A stretch of DNA of 64,000 nt from Pelecanus crispus (GCF_030463565.1 NC_134656.1:5318501-5382500); one strand, 5' to 3'. Shown: positions 1 to 14,300, counted from the stretch's first letter. Numbers and translations: made by a program. Notes: generated from the sequence alone by a model not told the origin.

Positions 1-149
1 TTCTAACACATAAAGCTCATTTGCACATGTTTTGGCCTGATTCTGCAAGTATCTGAGGGTTCCCATTTCCACTGCTGAGTGTATTCAGCAGTTTGAAAGA
101 CTGAACTGTATTTAGAAAGGCTAGGTAAAGTAATAATGTTTCCCCTTAC

Positions 150-3100
150 ATTATCACCAGTAAATACAGGGAGGTGGTTGTTTGCATCTTCAACAGCTAC
201 ATTCACTGTTGCAGTAGATGACAGCTGGGGACTTCCATGGTCACTGGCTTTAATCAGAAGTTTGAAAGAGTTGGCAGTCTGAAAAACAGAAGAAAGGAAG
301 TTCCAAACTTAGTTCAGAAGCAGTTCACGCATTTTGCCAGTCACAGCTACAAAGCTGGATGTGGGACTCTCCTTCCCCTTATAACCTCCCCTGGTTAACA
401 TGTAGTGAACATGTATCATGCATTAAATGATAAGAAGCTGCCATATGCACATCACCTTATAATCCAGGCATCTTGACAGAAGTACTGATCCTGTGGTAGG
501 ATCAACATTAAATGTGAACCCATCTTGAAGGGGCATTTGCATACTTAGAGAATAGGACACCTGAGAATTCACAGTGCCACCTTCATCTTTGTCCAAGGCA
601 GTAACTTGGAAAACTGGCTCATCTAGGATGAAAAATTGAGACATTACTAGAAGTCTTTAGTCTCGACATGGAGTTTCTCAGGCCTGTCTGCAGGCTCTTG
701 AACACACAAGTCCCATGAAAACCTCTAACCTCTCCTGTGGCTATAGTTATCCCTGCAAAGACTCCTGCCACCACCTCATTTGGGTGGCAAATCTGCCTAA
801 AGTACTGTTAGACAATAGAGGTACCACATTCCTGAACTTAATCAAAAACATTCGCTAGTTATTTATGCCAGCTCCTGAGGAGTTGGCACCATGCCCACAT
901 GTCTACACACCCAGATGAAGTCTTTGTATTTCTAAAACAGTGTGTCTGACCATCTTCTGTGAAGCAGTGTGCATGTGCAGGTTCCAGATCCACAGTTCAG
1001 ATTAGTCTGCTAAAGTCTTGGCTTGTAGTTAAGAAGAAATATCTTAGGATATTAGAATGTCTCCAATGTTATGCTAATGTAATTGAAGTTAATCAGACAA
1101 GAAGTCAAGAGGTAGGAGGTACTCCCTAAAACTATGAGTGTTGTAGTAAAACCTAGGGAGAAGAACAGATTTACTAAGAAAGGAAAAAGAACGAAAAGGA
1201 ATTAAGAGGGCAGTCATACACAAACCAGTAGTATCCCTTGTTTAGATAGCACTTACCTTTACTATGGTTCTCTCTTACTGTAACGCTATATTCCTCCTTA
1301 GGAAACTCAGGTGCATTGTCATTAATATCTTTAACCCTTATCTTGAAATATAAAGGGCGGTCCAATGGTTCACCAGTTTTTCTGGACACAATATCAAAAC
1401 GTACCTAAATGAGTAGCAACACAGATATCAGAATGGAATGAATGGTATCATTTAGATATCAGGATGGAGCAAAATACTTTCAATTTTGAAGCTGCTTGAG
1501 TCATATTTGGCTAGCATTTGGCTTTGAGTTGCATCACTAAGTCATTATTTCACCTTTCAAAGGTAGTAGCTTCATGATGGTCATCCTGTGCATTAAACAA
1601 CACTTTTTAAAAAATCAGTACCTGGAGCTGTATCTGCATTATTTGAAAAGACTGCCTAATATAAAATACATAAGTATCCTTGGGGCCAAACAAAAGAATG
1701 CTTTAAAATGCATCTCCCAATTCTGAAGTATTTATTTAAGTAGGACATTCAGTTTTCTCTAGCTGCATTTCTATGATGTTTTGGCTCCATATCCATGACT
1801 GTGCAGGCGATTCAATTCTGATTGCTGAATTCTCCTTTGCTACACTTATTTCTGCTTCAAAACCAAGCCCAGAGTGTCTGCCCTGGAACAGCCGTGTGTC
1901 CAGTGAGGGGGGATAGAAAGCTTTCCAAAATTTATCTTTTTATTATGGAAGGCAAGACCTTAGACAGAAAGCCACATGGAACAGTGACTATTAATTGGGT
2001 ACAGTTAATCCACAGAGGCACAAATAGAAATCATCACAGAATAAACGTAAGGAGACCACAACTTAAGATTGTTTGCAAGAGGAAAACAAACCCACACTCA
2101 CATATTTCATTCATACACTTGTTATCACATTTCTTTCATTACACTTACTGCTTATGAACACTTTTCTGCTTTTTAAGGAGAAACATATGCTTACTCTTAT
2201 GTAAAGTTACAGTAATACAGCTTTGCAGCTCCTCCAGCATTATCTGTTTTTTGTAATGCATAACTATTTGCTTCCATTCTCTTGATTAGGAGCTTTTGGC
2301 TTTACAACTCAGTGTTCTGGCCAGTATAGCTGGAGCGTACTTTGAATTTCAGGACCACCTTTTCATTTTTTCAGATTGCGATCAAGGGTCATACCAAAAA
2401 GATGATAGAAAAAAAAAGTGTACAGATATTTGTGGAAGTCCAAACATGCCACAGAGATTTATGATCGATAGTCATGTGGAAGTTACCTATTGGACTCTGC
2501 TGAGACAATCCTTTTAGCATTTATTTGGAGGTTCAAAATAAGAAAAGGAGGCCATAAAAATACACACTTAAAATTCTTCCAGGTACGTCTCATTCTTGTG
2601 AAGCATTTAGCTATGAGAAAGCAATGAATATTTGCGAACAGTTTTAAGTATTTTTTTAAAGCGTGTTACCTGAAAACTTGGAGTCTTTTCCCTGTCAATG
2701 GCACGCTGTACATACACATGTCCATTTGCATCATCTTCTATAGAAAACAATCCAATCTCTGGAAGTTCATCTACCCCAGGTCCACTGATTAAATATTTTG
2801 TTGATGCATTAAATGATTTGTTATTGAACAGCTTTTGAAAAGAGAACCAGCACAATGCAGCGTGAGTAGGGAAGACGGAACAGAAATGAAAAGACTTTAG
2901 ACCAATTCCCTTCCTGCCCACCTTCCCTTTGTAGATGGGGCCTTGCTTGCGGGCTTGGTCTCAGCTAATTCAACAGCTTTCTGGGGTGCAGCATCACTAC
3001 TCTGCACAATGTGCAGGCACACAGCTCGGTGCAATGACTCTCTTACCTCTCCCACTCTACAGTCGTCTTTCCCCTGAGTATGCCTGCAGCTTCCCACAGA

Positions 3101-5153
3101 AAGGAGCAATATACCCCCCCACCACACAATTCTACCCAACTCTGTAAATAAGACAGCTTTGAACAAATATGTTTTTTAAAAAGTTGCTGTTTGATGCACA
3201 AGTCTTGCCCTCTCCTACCTTTGGTATCTTATTGTACAGTCTGTGGTGATGAATACTTTACTGAGGTTCAAGAAGAACTTTTACTAAAAGGTTGGTTGTA
3301 CCTGTCCAGCGTATTTTGGGAATGGTCCTTTGTCATCCTCTTGAACATCAATGGTGGTGATAACCCAGGTCCTTTTTGTACGGTGTAGAGGACGTAGACT
3401 ATCTAACTGATAAGAATCTATCTGCTATTGGATAAAGAAGTGTATTTAGTGTCCTAGTTTACATATTAAGAGTTGTGTATCTGTTATTATATCATATTGA
3501 CTGCAAACCTGAATACTCTTCTTTTGGATGGCTTGTCTTAAATGGAAATTTTCAATTTCATGAGAAAAACTGTTGGCAGCAGTAACCTTGTGGGGAAAAA
3601 AAAAAAAAAAGGTGATTGTGAGAAGTATGGTTAACTAGAAACCATTGATACGTTGTCTAAGAGGACTTTGGCTTCACAGGAACATATTGATCCAGTTTTG
3701 ACAGCATTGTATTACATTGTATCTAACCCTGGAAGCTCGAGAAATACCATCCATCTCATTCCAAACGAATTGCCATGAGAGCTTGGGTACTAATTTCTCT
3801 GGTCAGGTGATGCCAGGCCCAGAAACATGCAAACACTGCATCTAACAGTCCCCGGTATTATCTCTATGGCTTTTCTCAAACCAAGTATCTTCAGTTTTTA
3901 AAATATTCACCTCTGTCTCTCTGTGTCTAGCGGTCCTTTAGAAGTTGTCTGGTATTGGCAGGACACAAACCTATTAGCAGAAAAAAGTCAAGTCTGGGGA
4001 GTACTTCAGGTTCTCGGAGACCCTGTCATGTGTCTCGCAGGGTTCCAAACACAGCTGATTTACCAGAAGATGAACACTGGACCAAAGTCTCTAACCCAGA
4101 TGAGTAAAAACATGTTGTTGAGAATGGCAACTGTGCCCTGAGTTGGCAGGATTTGCCCTTTGCGCTTGATTGGCTTTTTGTGCACAAGCTTCCTGCACCA
4201 GCTTCCAACGCTGCTTTTTACTTGAACTCTTTCACCACAAAGGAGTACAACCGTTCGCATTTTACACTATCGCCATTAGCTCACAGGCAACTGGGACACC
4301 TTCCTCCTGGTTCTCACCGCTTTCATTGGAAACCTTGGGGTTTATGACTCGTTCCATCAAATGTTTCCAGTGGCGTTTAAAAAATGAAACCTAGCTCTTC
4401 CCACCTAGACTTGGGCGAAGGTTGGGCCTTTACCCCATGACCTGTTTCTGAAGAAGCAAAACACTCGTTATGAACTTGCCAGGCAATGGGGGCTCACCAG
4501 TAATGCCTCCGCGCTATTCTGTAAAGCTGTTGTACGACCTGGGGAAAACCTCCGTGATGTAACAACAGCAAGGAACGCTTGAACTCGGCACGTGTATGTA
4601 GTAGTTGTAAGATTTGTTCTAGGTTCGGCTCTGCCAGCTTGGTTAAGCTTTGCCTGTGCTGGACCCCCGGACAAGCTGCTCTCCCCTTTGCGTACGCGTG
4701 GCCACTTGTGATTCTATCGGAAGCTTTACTCGTGTATTTTATGGCTTCTGCGCTCCTCCGTGCACACCAGCTGCGCAGCAACGGCTCGGGCCATTGCCGC
4801 ATCAGTCCCAGACATCGTCAGTGCTAGAACAACCCGCTCCAGGCCCGCGAAGCCCACAGGAGCACGGGTGGAAATGCCACGGGGTTACCGCGGGGGACCC
4901 CGGCCCGGCAGAGCCAGCGCCGGGCACCCGTGCGCTCTGCCGGCACGAACGCCGCGGTGGCCCTCGCAGGAGGAGCGGCGGCCCCGCTCCGGGAAGCCCC
5001 GCTCCGTGCGACCCGAGCCGGCTGCCCGGGGACACGGCGGGGGGACACGGGGGGGACACGGGGGGGCGGCCGGAGCCCTCGGCCCAGCGGGCAGGGCCGG
5101 GGCCGGGGCCGGACTCCTACCTGCAGGAGAAGCAGCGCAGCGAGCAGCTCCAT
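150..5153 (-). CDS. CDH26: CDH26, cadherin-26, 5' part (signal peptide to early cadherin repeats), partial at left edge
   Basis: This encodes a single-pass calcium-dependent adhesion protein of the cadherin superfamily. Coding exons in transcript order are 5121-5153, 3509-3586, 3302-3424, 2670-2831, 1257-1404, 456-622 and 150-278. All have GT donors and AG acceptors, and the phase holds across every junction. The start ATG opens a short hydrophobic leader (MELLAALLLLQ). The third exon carries a furin-type site RTKR followed by TWVITT, so the mature protein would have Trp at position 2, as strand-swapping cadherins do. Further on are the Ca-binding signatures DREKTPSF, DINDNAPEF, DKDEGG and DANNHLPVF. 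The stretch LISGPGVDELPEIGLFS is nearly identical to human CDH26 as I recall it. About 280 residues are present (prodomain, first repeats); the remaining repeats, membrane segment and tail lie beyond base 1. The last donor could be at 149 or a few bases earlier. Confidence 0.93.
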
Positions 5154-5330
5154 GGGGCGCGGCAGCGCGGAGCGGAGCGGAGCCGAGCCGGGCAGCGGAG
5201 CGGAGCGGAGCGGAGCGGGGCCGGCCGCGCCCCCGCCCCCGGGCAGCGCGGAGCCGCGGGAGGCGGGACCGGGGCCGCAGCCCCCCCGCAGCCCGGGCCG
5301 GCTGCAGCTGGCTGAGCCGTTCCTTGGAAG
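4850..5330 (-). promoter_or_regulatory. CpG island promoter of CDH26
   Basis: This block is very GC- and CpG-rich and directly surrounds and precedes the CDH26 start codon (5151-5153, minus strand). The flanking DNA is AT-rich. I infer a CpG-island promoter with a short 5' UTR; no TATA box is obvious. Long open frames across this block on both strands are a by-product of the GC content. Confidence 0.65.
5165..5218. repeat. GCGGA pentanucleotide repeat in the CDH26 5' UTR/promoter
   Basis: Two short interrupted runs of a GAGCG unit lie within 50 bases upstream of the CDH26 ATG. Such runs are length-variable and G-rich, and could affect transcription or translation. That effect is inferred. 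Confidence 0.75.
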
Positions 5331-5462
5331 CTTATGCAAGGGCTTATTGCAGTCCAAGTTTTTTTCACTAAGTCGTTACCTGTGGTTTCACTGCGTTTGA
5401 ACTGCCCCACAGGACAAACAAATATTTTCGTCAGACAACATTTAAGATAAAAAAAAAAAAAA

Positions 5463-6212
5463 GTACCGCAAGGTCCTGCACCTGGGACGGGGCAACCCCC
5501 AATATCAGCACAGGCTGGGGGGTGAAGGGATTGAGAGCAGCCCTGCGGAGAAGGACTTCGGGGTACTGGTGGGTGAAAAGCTGGGCATGAGCCAACAACG
5601 TGCACTCACAGTCCGGAAAGCCAACCCCATCCTGGCCAGCGGGGCGAGGGAGGGGATTCTGCCCCTCTCCTCTGCTCTGGGGAGACCTCACCTGGAGCCC
5701 TGCGTCCAGCTCTGGGGCCCTCAGCACCAGCAGGACATGGACCTGCTGGAGCGGGTCCAGAGGAGGCCACCAAAATGATCCGAGGGCTGGAGCTCCTCTC
5801 CTACGAGGCCAGGCCGAGAGAGTTGCGGTTGTTCAGCCTGGAGAAGAGAAGGCTGCGAGGAGACCTTATTGCGACCTTCCAGTACTTAAAGGGGGCCTAC
5901 AGGAGAGATGGGGACAATCTTTTTAGCAAGGCCTGTTGTGACAGGACAAGGAATAATGGATTTAAACTAAAGGAGGGTAGATTTAGACTAGACATAAGAA
6001 AGAAATTTTTTACAGTGAGGGTGGTGAAGCACTGGCACAGGTTGCCCAGAGAGGCAGTGGAGGCCCCATCCCTAAAAACATTCCAGGTCAGGTTGGACGG
6101 GGCTCTGAGCACCCTGATCTGGTTAAAGCTGTCCCTGCTCGCTGCAGGGGTTGGGCTAGATGACCTCTAAAGGTCCCTTCCCACCCAAAGCATTCTATGA
6201 TTCTATGATTCC
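5463..6212 (+). mobile_element. CR1 LINE fragment, 5'-truncated, plus orientation
   Basis: About 750 bases correspond to the 3' end of a CR1 non-LTR retrotransposon. Translated in pieces it gives the tail of the ORF2 reverse-transcriptase protein: [10 protein letters not shown]-type text, then LKEGRFRLDIRKKFF and [11 protein letters not shown]. It finishes with the CR1 3' UTR (GATGACCTCTAAAGGTCCCTT) and a terminal repeat of ATTCTATG (6192-6210). The frame changes between segments, so it is inactive. Most of the element is missing at the 5' end, as is usual for CR1. A run of 14 A directly precedes it. It lies about 300 bases upstream of the CDH26 start codon. Confidence 0.92.
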
Positions 6213-9200
6213 ATAGAAATGAAATGCTCAAAGCAAAGCTCAGTCCTCCTTTGGTGTTTTTTTCAGTCAGTTTGCAACCGCCATGTCCAGTGCTACGCAA
6301 AACAAATATGCCATTACCGCATATCTATGACTATTAGATAGGTAGAATAAAACATAGGGCTTTCCTTGACAGTTACTTGCAAAGGCCATTTCCTAGTAAC
6401 TTCACAGTTGTTTACAAAAAGGCAAACGTGCAAAGTGATATTTAATTTGGAACTAATTTTACCTGCTATACCTAGGAGTGGTACTTTTATACTACTTCAG
6501 ACTTTGAACCAAGTGCTGTGAAAGTTTACTTGAAAGCTGATATAAACAACACTAGATTGTCCTGTTCAACCCAAAAGCCATCAAGCAAGTCTGAACTTGT
6601 ATACCTGAAGCTGAACTTCCCACCCAGCTTGTGAAAAATACATTTTAAATAAAACTACATAAAGAAGCAGGAAATGAAATATTAAGTCTTGTAAAACCAT
6701 GTAAAAGGAAGACCGAGTGTCAGACACAATGGGGAAGGTCCTGGCTTCTATGAAAACAACCTTTACAGCACTTTCCATTCTCCTGTGTTGCTTTTACTGG
6801 GCACAAGGAGGTTTATCCTATTTTAGAACGGGAAAATAATGAATTTAGTGTTCTGGAAGTTGCGAAAGGAAGACTGTAGGGAAGAACTGATCTGTCCAGG
6901 GGAGAAGAAAAGCAATAGATCATGTCAAATAGGCCACAATGTTTTAAATAAAAGTGGGTGTGGGGAGGAAGGCAGGCAGATGATCTTCTGAGATTCACTG
7001 TTAACAGGACAAAAATTAACAGGCTTAAATAACAGCACAGGATAGGATGGTTTAGACATCAGGAAAACCTCAAATAGCAAGAATGTTCTGATTGTAAAAT
7101 TCTTGTGTGATACCTCAGAGAGGAGTTTTGTAGTGCTTAATGTAAAGATTACAGAAATAGCAAAGCAAAGGGATTTTTGGCAGTAGGAAATGCCATTTTT
7201 TTCCCCATTGAATCTCTCTCCCTTCATTTTCCTCTTGATTAGCCTTAGCTGAACATATGAACACGCAGTGTGTGAAATGAAGTTAAGCATACTTATCCAT
7301 GTATACTAGCAACATGAGAATGTGGTTCTCCACAAGCATCTACCCACATGTATTTGCTGTTCTTGGCCATCAGCAGTAATATAGCTGAGATATGCTGAGC
7401 TACAAGCTTATGCTAAATATGCTAAAGCTCAAGCTTTACTGCCATGAAGAAATTTTCTAAAAGAAAAACTCAGAGGTGCCATCTTGTGGATGATGAAAAA
7501 AATACAACTAAGTAACAAAGCGTCAGTATCTCACTTTTAATATAGTAAATATACAGTAACTTTGAATTACAACATCACTTTCCAATGAAATTACTCGCAA
7601 AAATATCCACAAAAAAGCTCAAATAAATAAGAACATATGATTACCAACATCAAAAGCTGTACCGCAAATTCTCAGTTAATCAAGTTCCAGTCTTTCCAGG
7701 TAGAATGGTCTGTTTAATTATTTTTCAGAAGAAAACCCACTAACGCCAATGGGAGCAACAAAGGCTCAATACCTTTAAAATAAGGCAAAAAATAGTGCAT
7801 TATAGGCAATTTAATACTGTAGAAATTTCAACCATAATATCAGCTCCAAAAAACGTATCACATACAGGCTCAAAAAAACTGTCAAAATGCTCCCAAACTT
7901 CTAACAAGATCCCTTAAATAGTAAATTTAATTGTTTTAAAATTCTTCATGTTATGCCCTCAAAATACAGTTTAGCATTACTTAGGAAAACAGTTTATACA
8001 TGCTGGAGTACAATTCTGTTTCTTCACATCTTTGTAACAGGGTAATTTCATTAAAAACAACAGTTGTTCAAAGTTTATACTAGTTTAACTGAAGTAGAAT
8101 CTGGCTATTTCTTTAAAATGCAACCTGAGCATATTTGTTCTGTAGATAGTACTGCAGAACATTAAACCTTTAAATTATCTAGAAAAAAAATAAATCACTC
8201 TGTTTAAATATTTCACATCACAGTAAACTTGTTCTTCAAGAAGCATTGTCAATGCTAGGCTTAGACACACGTACAATCGTATTGCTAAACATAGTGAAAG
8301 AAATATAAATAGCAACACAAACACTGTGCTGTGGAAGTATTTTAATTCCAAACTGAATGTATTTGATGAATAAACTTTTCTGCTATATTCAGAAGTGCTT
8401 CTAAAGACAACATCCATCAATGCAAAATGGAGGAAACATAAACCATAGTCCTCTTCATAAAAGGAGCTCTTTTTACCTAGAGGCCCAGAACACAGTCAAG
8501 TTAAAATGGAAGCAAAAGCACTGCAGGATAAAATCCAACGCTTGCAGGTCTGCTCACGCTTAGAGCTGTTTGTTGAGGCAAACACAGAATTTCTATTTTG
8601 GTATGTGAACAAAGACGACTGCATAAGAAGTATCAAATCAATGAACAAAAAATCAGACTTGTGTGATTATCATGTGAGACAAACTTACTTGGCCAGACCA
8701 TGGCCAGAGCTTAATGACGAACAAGTACTCAGAGTTATTTTAAGTAGCATCACCATCTCCACCTGCTTGACTTTCTGGTCTCCAACAACAGACTGATGTC
8801 CATCAGAGCACAAACGCTACATTAAAACAAAACATTCCTAGGTCTGTGAGAAAAAACTTTTCGCAGTGCCAGTCACCTTTGCTCTGGACAAAGCTGACCG
8901 AAACACTATTTCTTCTTTAAGAAGCGATCACAGAAAATGTGCCTGTATCTATGTGCCTTACTTATAACCTAGAAAAGCATCAATATAGAGTAACATTTCA
9001 GAGGAAAATTTAGCATACATTAATATTCAGTGCTATAATAACATGCTAAATTAATTACTGCATCTATCAGAACTTGTTTAAAAATCCTGCTATTCTGATT
9101 ATTGACTTGATCCTGCTACCTTGCTTTTGGTGCTTGTAATAGTGCACTAACCCCGTGTACTAAAATCGTGCTCTAAAGTAGTGCTTATTGGCAAGAGCAG

Positions 9201-9700
9201 TCCTACTAACGTTCACTACTGTTAATGTGAACCAGGAAAACTTGACCAATAAAGGCTTGCAGAATCTGGTCAGAGCTTGAAATTCTAGCACTGGAGGCAA
9301 GAACCTTTCATCTAAAAAAAGCTGAAATACACGATGAGTCTAGAACAAAATAAAAGGATGAAATAGCAACAATAGAATGTGCTGGTCCTCTGCAGTTGCT
9401 GGTGTTGAATGCCATCCTCGAAGTTTCACCACACCTCTGACACAGCCGATTTATTTGATCTTTGAGCATGTCAGATTAAGTTTCACTTTAATTGCATAGA
9501 GCTGAATGTACATGCGACTACAATTCATTTTAACTGTAACCTCACAAATACTGAATATGCAAATATAATACTGTATATTACATTTGTTTCCTTTATCAAT
9601 TTAAAATTTCACATTTGGTCTCCAGCAGACTAGGAAAAAACCACTAGAAATATTTCTTAAGACTATTCCTGAGCAATGTTTTTATGTACTGTAAAATACC
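6213..9700. other. intergenic DNA between CDH26 and FAM217B
   Basis: I see no convincing gene in this AT-rich stretch. The open frames (for example 8506-8796 plus and 6925-7290 minus) are short, show no recognisable domain and have no flanking splice signals that build a longer product. Part of it could be distal 3' UTR of FAM217B if a later poly(A) site than 9705-9722 is used. Confidence 0.5.
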
Positions 9701-9704
9701 CTAG

Positions 9705-11309
9705 TTTATTACTACATTTATTAATATTCTCACATTTTAAACTACATATAAATTCATGCTTTGAAATTTTACAAAGCTGAAGATCTGGTAGGCACAATGA
9801 AAGAATAGAAACAGCTAAGCATCTTAAAACCGAGATAAGATCAACAAGAGAAGTGCAATTTAACTATATACATAATGTACTCCTCAGTATTTGCTACTTT
9901 TTCATTTTCTATCACAATGTGAAGGATCCACTTGTAAAATCTGGTCCATCAGACCTCCACTCACTTCTCATAAACAGTTCACTGTGACTGGTGGCTGAGG
10001 ATGAAGTTAACGCTGCTCGGGATTTTATTTTAAAATGAAAGTACAAAACATCCTCTAGAATTTCATCTTTAACAAGATCATGTCCCCAGATGCTGTGATT
10101 GATTTGAAACTGTAACCAATGAACTGACACTTGAATACTCACTGAACTACCCTTCATATTCTCTTGTATCTCACAGACACAAGAGAAAACAGAGGGTCCG
10201 AGGACACGACCCAGTCCTGCTGGCACAATTTCTTTCTGCAGGGTATCTCCCCATGTCACTTCACTAAACCTTGAAACAAGAAGCCAAGCTAACTGAAGTA
10301 GGCTGGACCATGGGATAAATAAGTCATCTTAGGTGACTGAAAATAGGTATCTTTTGTATCAAAATATATCTTTACTTGAATTTATAATAGCCTTTAAATT
10401 CATCCCCTAAGAGTCTATTTTTTATATTTTGAGAGGCTACCAGTTCTGCAAGTTAGGTCACAGAGTCTCCAGTAATACCCTCATTTTGCATTCATCATAT
10501 ATATCCATGTGCAAATTGAAATTTGGTCATTTCCTCTAAATGACAAAAAGCATCAAGGCTTACAAATGAACTTCAAGGAAAGCTGTCTGTAAACGCAGTG
10601 AAGATTTGCGGGTATAAAAATATACATTCCATTTTCTTAATCTGTCACTATTGAAGCTGTCTGCTCCCTAATAATCTTTTGTCTTAAAAAGAATCCTTTC
10701 TGCATTAAAATATTTCAAAACATTATCTCCATTCTTCTTATTATCAAAAAAATATCTAATTCACCAAAAAATCCAATTCATCATCTTCTGTGAAGAATTA
10801 GTTTGACTTTGCATAGATAAGCATGCCCCATTATTTTATAAAAACAGTTGAGCCCTTTCCCATCAGAAAACACCACCATCCCACCTGTCTCACAAAACAG
10901 CACATCTGTTCCGAGAAAACCAGCGTGGATCCTGTTCTCTCAAATACCCCAAGGTAAGCATAAGAAACGCCACGGACTTCAATGGACTTCAACTGCTGCA
11001 AATAGGAGGACATGTTGTAACTATATATTTCTCTAAACTTTCAAACTATTGTTATTGTTATCTTCATTGAGCAATTGTAAATATTTTTGAGGAAAGACCA
11101 ATGGAAGACACTTGCCTTCAGGAAAAAGATTTCCTGCCGGCCTTGCTGGCTTGAGATCAAATGTATTGAAATGAACAGTGCTGACTTAGAACCATGCACC
11201 AGGAACATATTTTCTCAGGATTTTCCTATGAAGAAAACATGACCCTTCTGCATTGGCCAAATGCTTTCTAGCAGTCAAGAAGCATCAACATTTACTAATG
11301 AATTTTTCT
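9705..11309 (-). other. probable 3' UTR of FAM217B
   Basis: The minus strand downstream of the FAM217B stop runs about 1.6 kb without introns or obvious repeats. It reaches two AATAAA signals on the minus strand (seen as TTTATT at 9705-9710 and 9717-9722). The extent is inferred; an open frame inside it (9912-10259) has no recognisable homology. Confidence 0.45.
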
Positions 11310-14300
11310 TCATTTAAATTTGTGTGATGTTTGCTTCGTGCCATTTGTTTTTATTTTCCTGTCCCCTGCTGGTTTTTTAGAAGGAACATAATTGTTAGCA
11401 TTGCCATTTTTCTTTGGATTTGTACACGCATATGTTTTTAAGCCTTTGATGGGAGCAGCTGAACCATGGAATGCTGGGGTTTGCTTAGGGGGCCTGATAT
11501 TACCAACACTTTGAATTTTAGAACTGTTCTCAGGGGGCTGCGTATTGAGGAGCTGTTGCTTTGCAGTTGATTTTTTTTTCAGTTCACTCCTTACTTCACC
11601 AGATTGTCTCTGAGAAGACGCTGCACATCCCATTCTCTCAGAAAGTTTCAAGCGTCCTGGATGAGAACATAACTGGCGACCTTCTTCACAGTATGAATCT
11701 CCCCTATGACCTGAATAGCTTCTGGGCAGCTTTGGAACACTTTCTTGCGGAACCACTTGCTTGTTAAGCAAAGGGCTCAGCAATGCTTTGCCTTTGCCAG
11801 GGCTTTTTAGGGTACGGATGGAGCCGGGAGCAGTCTGTGGTCTAGCTTTGCCTGCCTTTCCTTTCTCATTCTGTACAGTCTGCATTTGCAGCCATTCCAG
11901 CTGCAAAAGGCGATCAATGTATTTCTCAAGAAATCCCGTTGGCTTTGGTCGAAATTCAGTTTTACCCTCTACATTAACAAAGACGGCCAGTTGCTTCAAG
12001 TCCCATGAGTTGAAAGGGGGTGGGAGGAAGTCTGGGTAGTAATATTCTGATTCTTTAAAACCCGTATCAGGGACGTGTTCCAAACAAACTGGATCAATTT
12101 CTTCAGCTCTGAGAATGAGTTCTGGTGGTGTGCAGGGAGATGGGGGAATGGGAATCCTTTCTGAATCAGAGAGATCACTGGCACTATCATCTTCAGCATC
12201 TTCTTTAATAATTTGTACTGATTCAAAATCAAGAAACATTTCATCTACAGATGCTTCTTGCCATTTAGAAGAGCATGGACCAGCTTCAGCAAGACGTTCT
12301 TCATGATTCTTTTCCAACTGTTCTTTTTTACTGCCATAAAAATGTTGCATCGGGACATCTTTAACCCTACAGAAGCTACCTTGTGTGCTGCCCTTTATGC
12401 TAGGAGCGATCCTGTGCAGAGAAGATTCATTTTGCCTTCTTTCTGGGAGACTCATCTTTGGTCCTTGTACTCTGTGCAGTGATGTGCAAACAGTTGTGAT
12501 CCTAAATAAAAAGAAAGATCATATCCTGTGAGAATGATTAATGTCTTTGGAACAACAGTTTACAAAGCTCTTGCTACCTCCTTCAAGGACATGGATCTAG
12601 ATGAATGAAGTTAAAACTGGCATGGAAACTTAGTAATGAGGTAAAATTAATATCTCCTGGCAGAGATAACACTGCCTACTTCTGATTTGTTTTGGTTTAT
12701 TTCATTCTCATTTTGCCTGAGAAGTCACTAAGTTTCCATATTGATAACTTAAATTTGTTGTCCTCATGAATGCTGAATTCTGGGACCAGTTAAGCCAAAG
12801 GCAAAACACAGAGGCCATGATTTCATCACAAGCTTTTCATATACCAGTTTGAAATGTCTACAAATTAAACAGACAATCTTAACATAAAATTACCTTTTTG
12901 ACTGAGTATTGTCATCCAGCTGGTTTCTTCCCTTCTTACAAATACTTGGTTGGTTACCATCTTGAGTGTCATGGGAAATCTGAATAGACATGAAAGTATG
13001 TGATGTTATTCAAAAAGCTGACATAAACTAAGTACCCTTTTTCTGTAAGAAAAAAAAAAAAAAAGAATTATTTACCTTTTCAATGGAGCTTGATACATTT
13101 TTGCTTAATCTTCCAGAAGAAGATTTCACATGAGAAATTGTTTTATTTAGTCCTTTGGTGCTTGGATGGCTTTTTCCATTACTGTAACTCACAAGGATTA
13201 AAGAGATAATCACATATAAATAGCAACATATACGATTGTCAGAATAGAAATACAATAAAAGTTTAGAGTGCAATTCAGTTTAAAAAAAGAGAGAGAGTCG
13301 ATTGCAACTATTCTTAAAGTTCATCAGAACTCTGCCATGGTCACTTTTTATTTTTTATACTACTAATGCACTACTATATTTTTAATACTACTAATGCAAA
13401 AGTAAGTAATTCAATCAGATGATATAATAATAGAACTTAGTCCTTATATAGAATTCACTATCAGAGGATCCAAAAGTTACTTTGGGGATAATAAATAGTA
13501 AATAGTAGAGACTACATATTTAACTACTAATTTCCAGAGTACATGGTACATGGTCCTACTGCAACTTAACAGAATTGATTATAAAGTACAATATGAAGGC
13601 CACTGCAAGCCAAATCTTGCTTGCCTTTCTCATTTGCATACTCTCAACAAAATTTAAAGGATTATTCATATGAAGTTAAGGAGTGGAAGTGGGCAGGGTG
13701 CATACAGTCTTTTCCGATATTAATACAAACTATTTCACAACAAAGGCACAAACAAAATTCACCATTTCATGTGATACTGGGGTTATGGAAATATTAGTAG
13801 GAGGAAAACTCATATGCAAGCGATAGAATAGCATTACTGATCTGGACAGCTTAAAATTAAAGTATTTCCTCAATTAAATCAGATACATTTCTGTGTAAGC
13901 ACACAGAATCATTAAATCAGTGTATTCTGTAAGAATCAGAAAACAGTGTTTGTTCTACAAACAAGAAATATTACTAATTTTAAAAAGGAAAGCTTTAAAA
14001 TGTCATTTTAGAACAGGAATAAGCAAACTGTGCCCTCCTGGTCTAATCTAGTTTGACTGCAGTTCAGTTAATTTGTCAGGCTGTACATCTTGTTCACAGT
14101 TTTTATGTCAGTATAGTCAGATTTTGCTTTAAAAATCATGATTTCACCAATTCAAGAGCTTATGAAAGAATGAAAATAAGTCTTGCGCCTCCAGCGTTCA
14201 TGCAGTCACCTGTCACTTTGTGACCTGCATGCTCATACTGCACAATCGTTTCTGTTGCTGTGGATCAGAAGAGAGGATGGCAACCTGAACAGTACAGCCA

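Noticed and set aside
4650-5371. Open frames of 150-220 codons on both strands around the CDH26 start
   Set aside because: They are low-complexity Arg/Pro/Gly/Ala text produced by the CpG island and GCGGA repeats, with no domain. The CDH26 exon explains the region.
8506-8796. A 96-codon plus-strand frame in the CDH26/FAM217B spacer
   Set aside because: No homology recognised and no promoter or splice context; its length is compatible with chance.
9912-10259. A 115-codon minus-strand frame downstream of FAM217B
   Set aside because: It lies in the probable 3' UTR on the same strand, has no recognised domain, and no splice signals link it to a gene.
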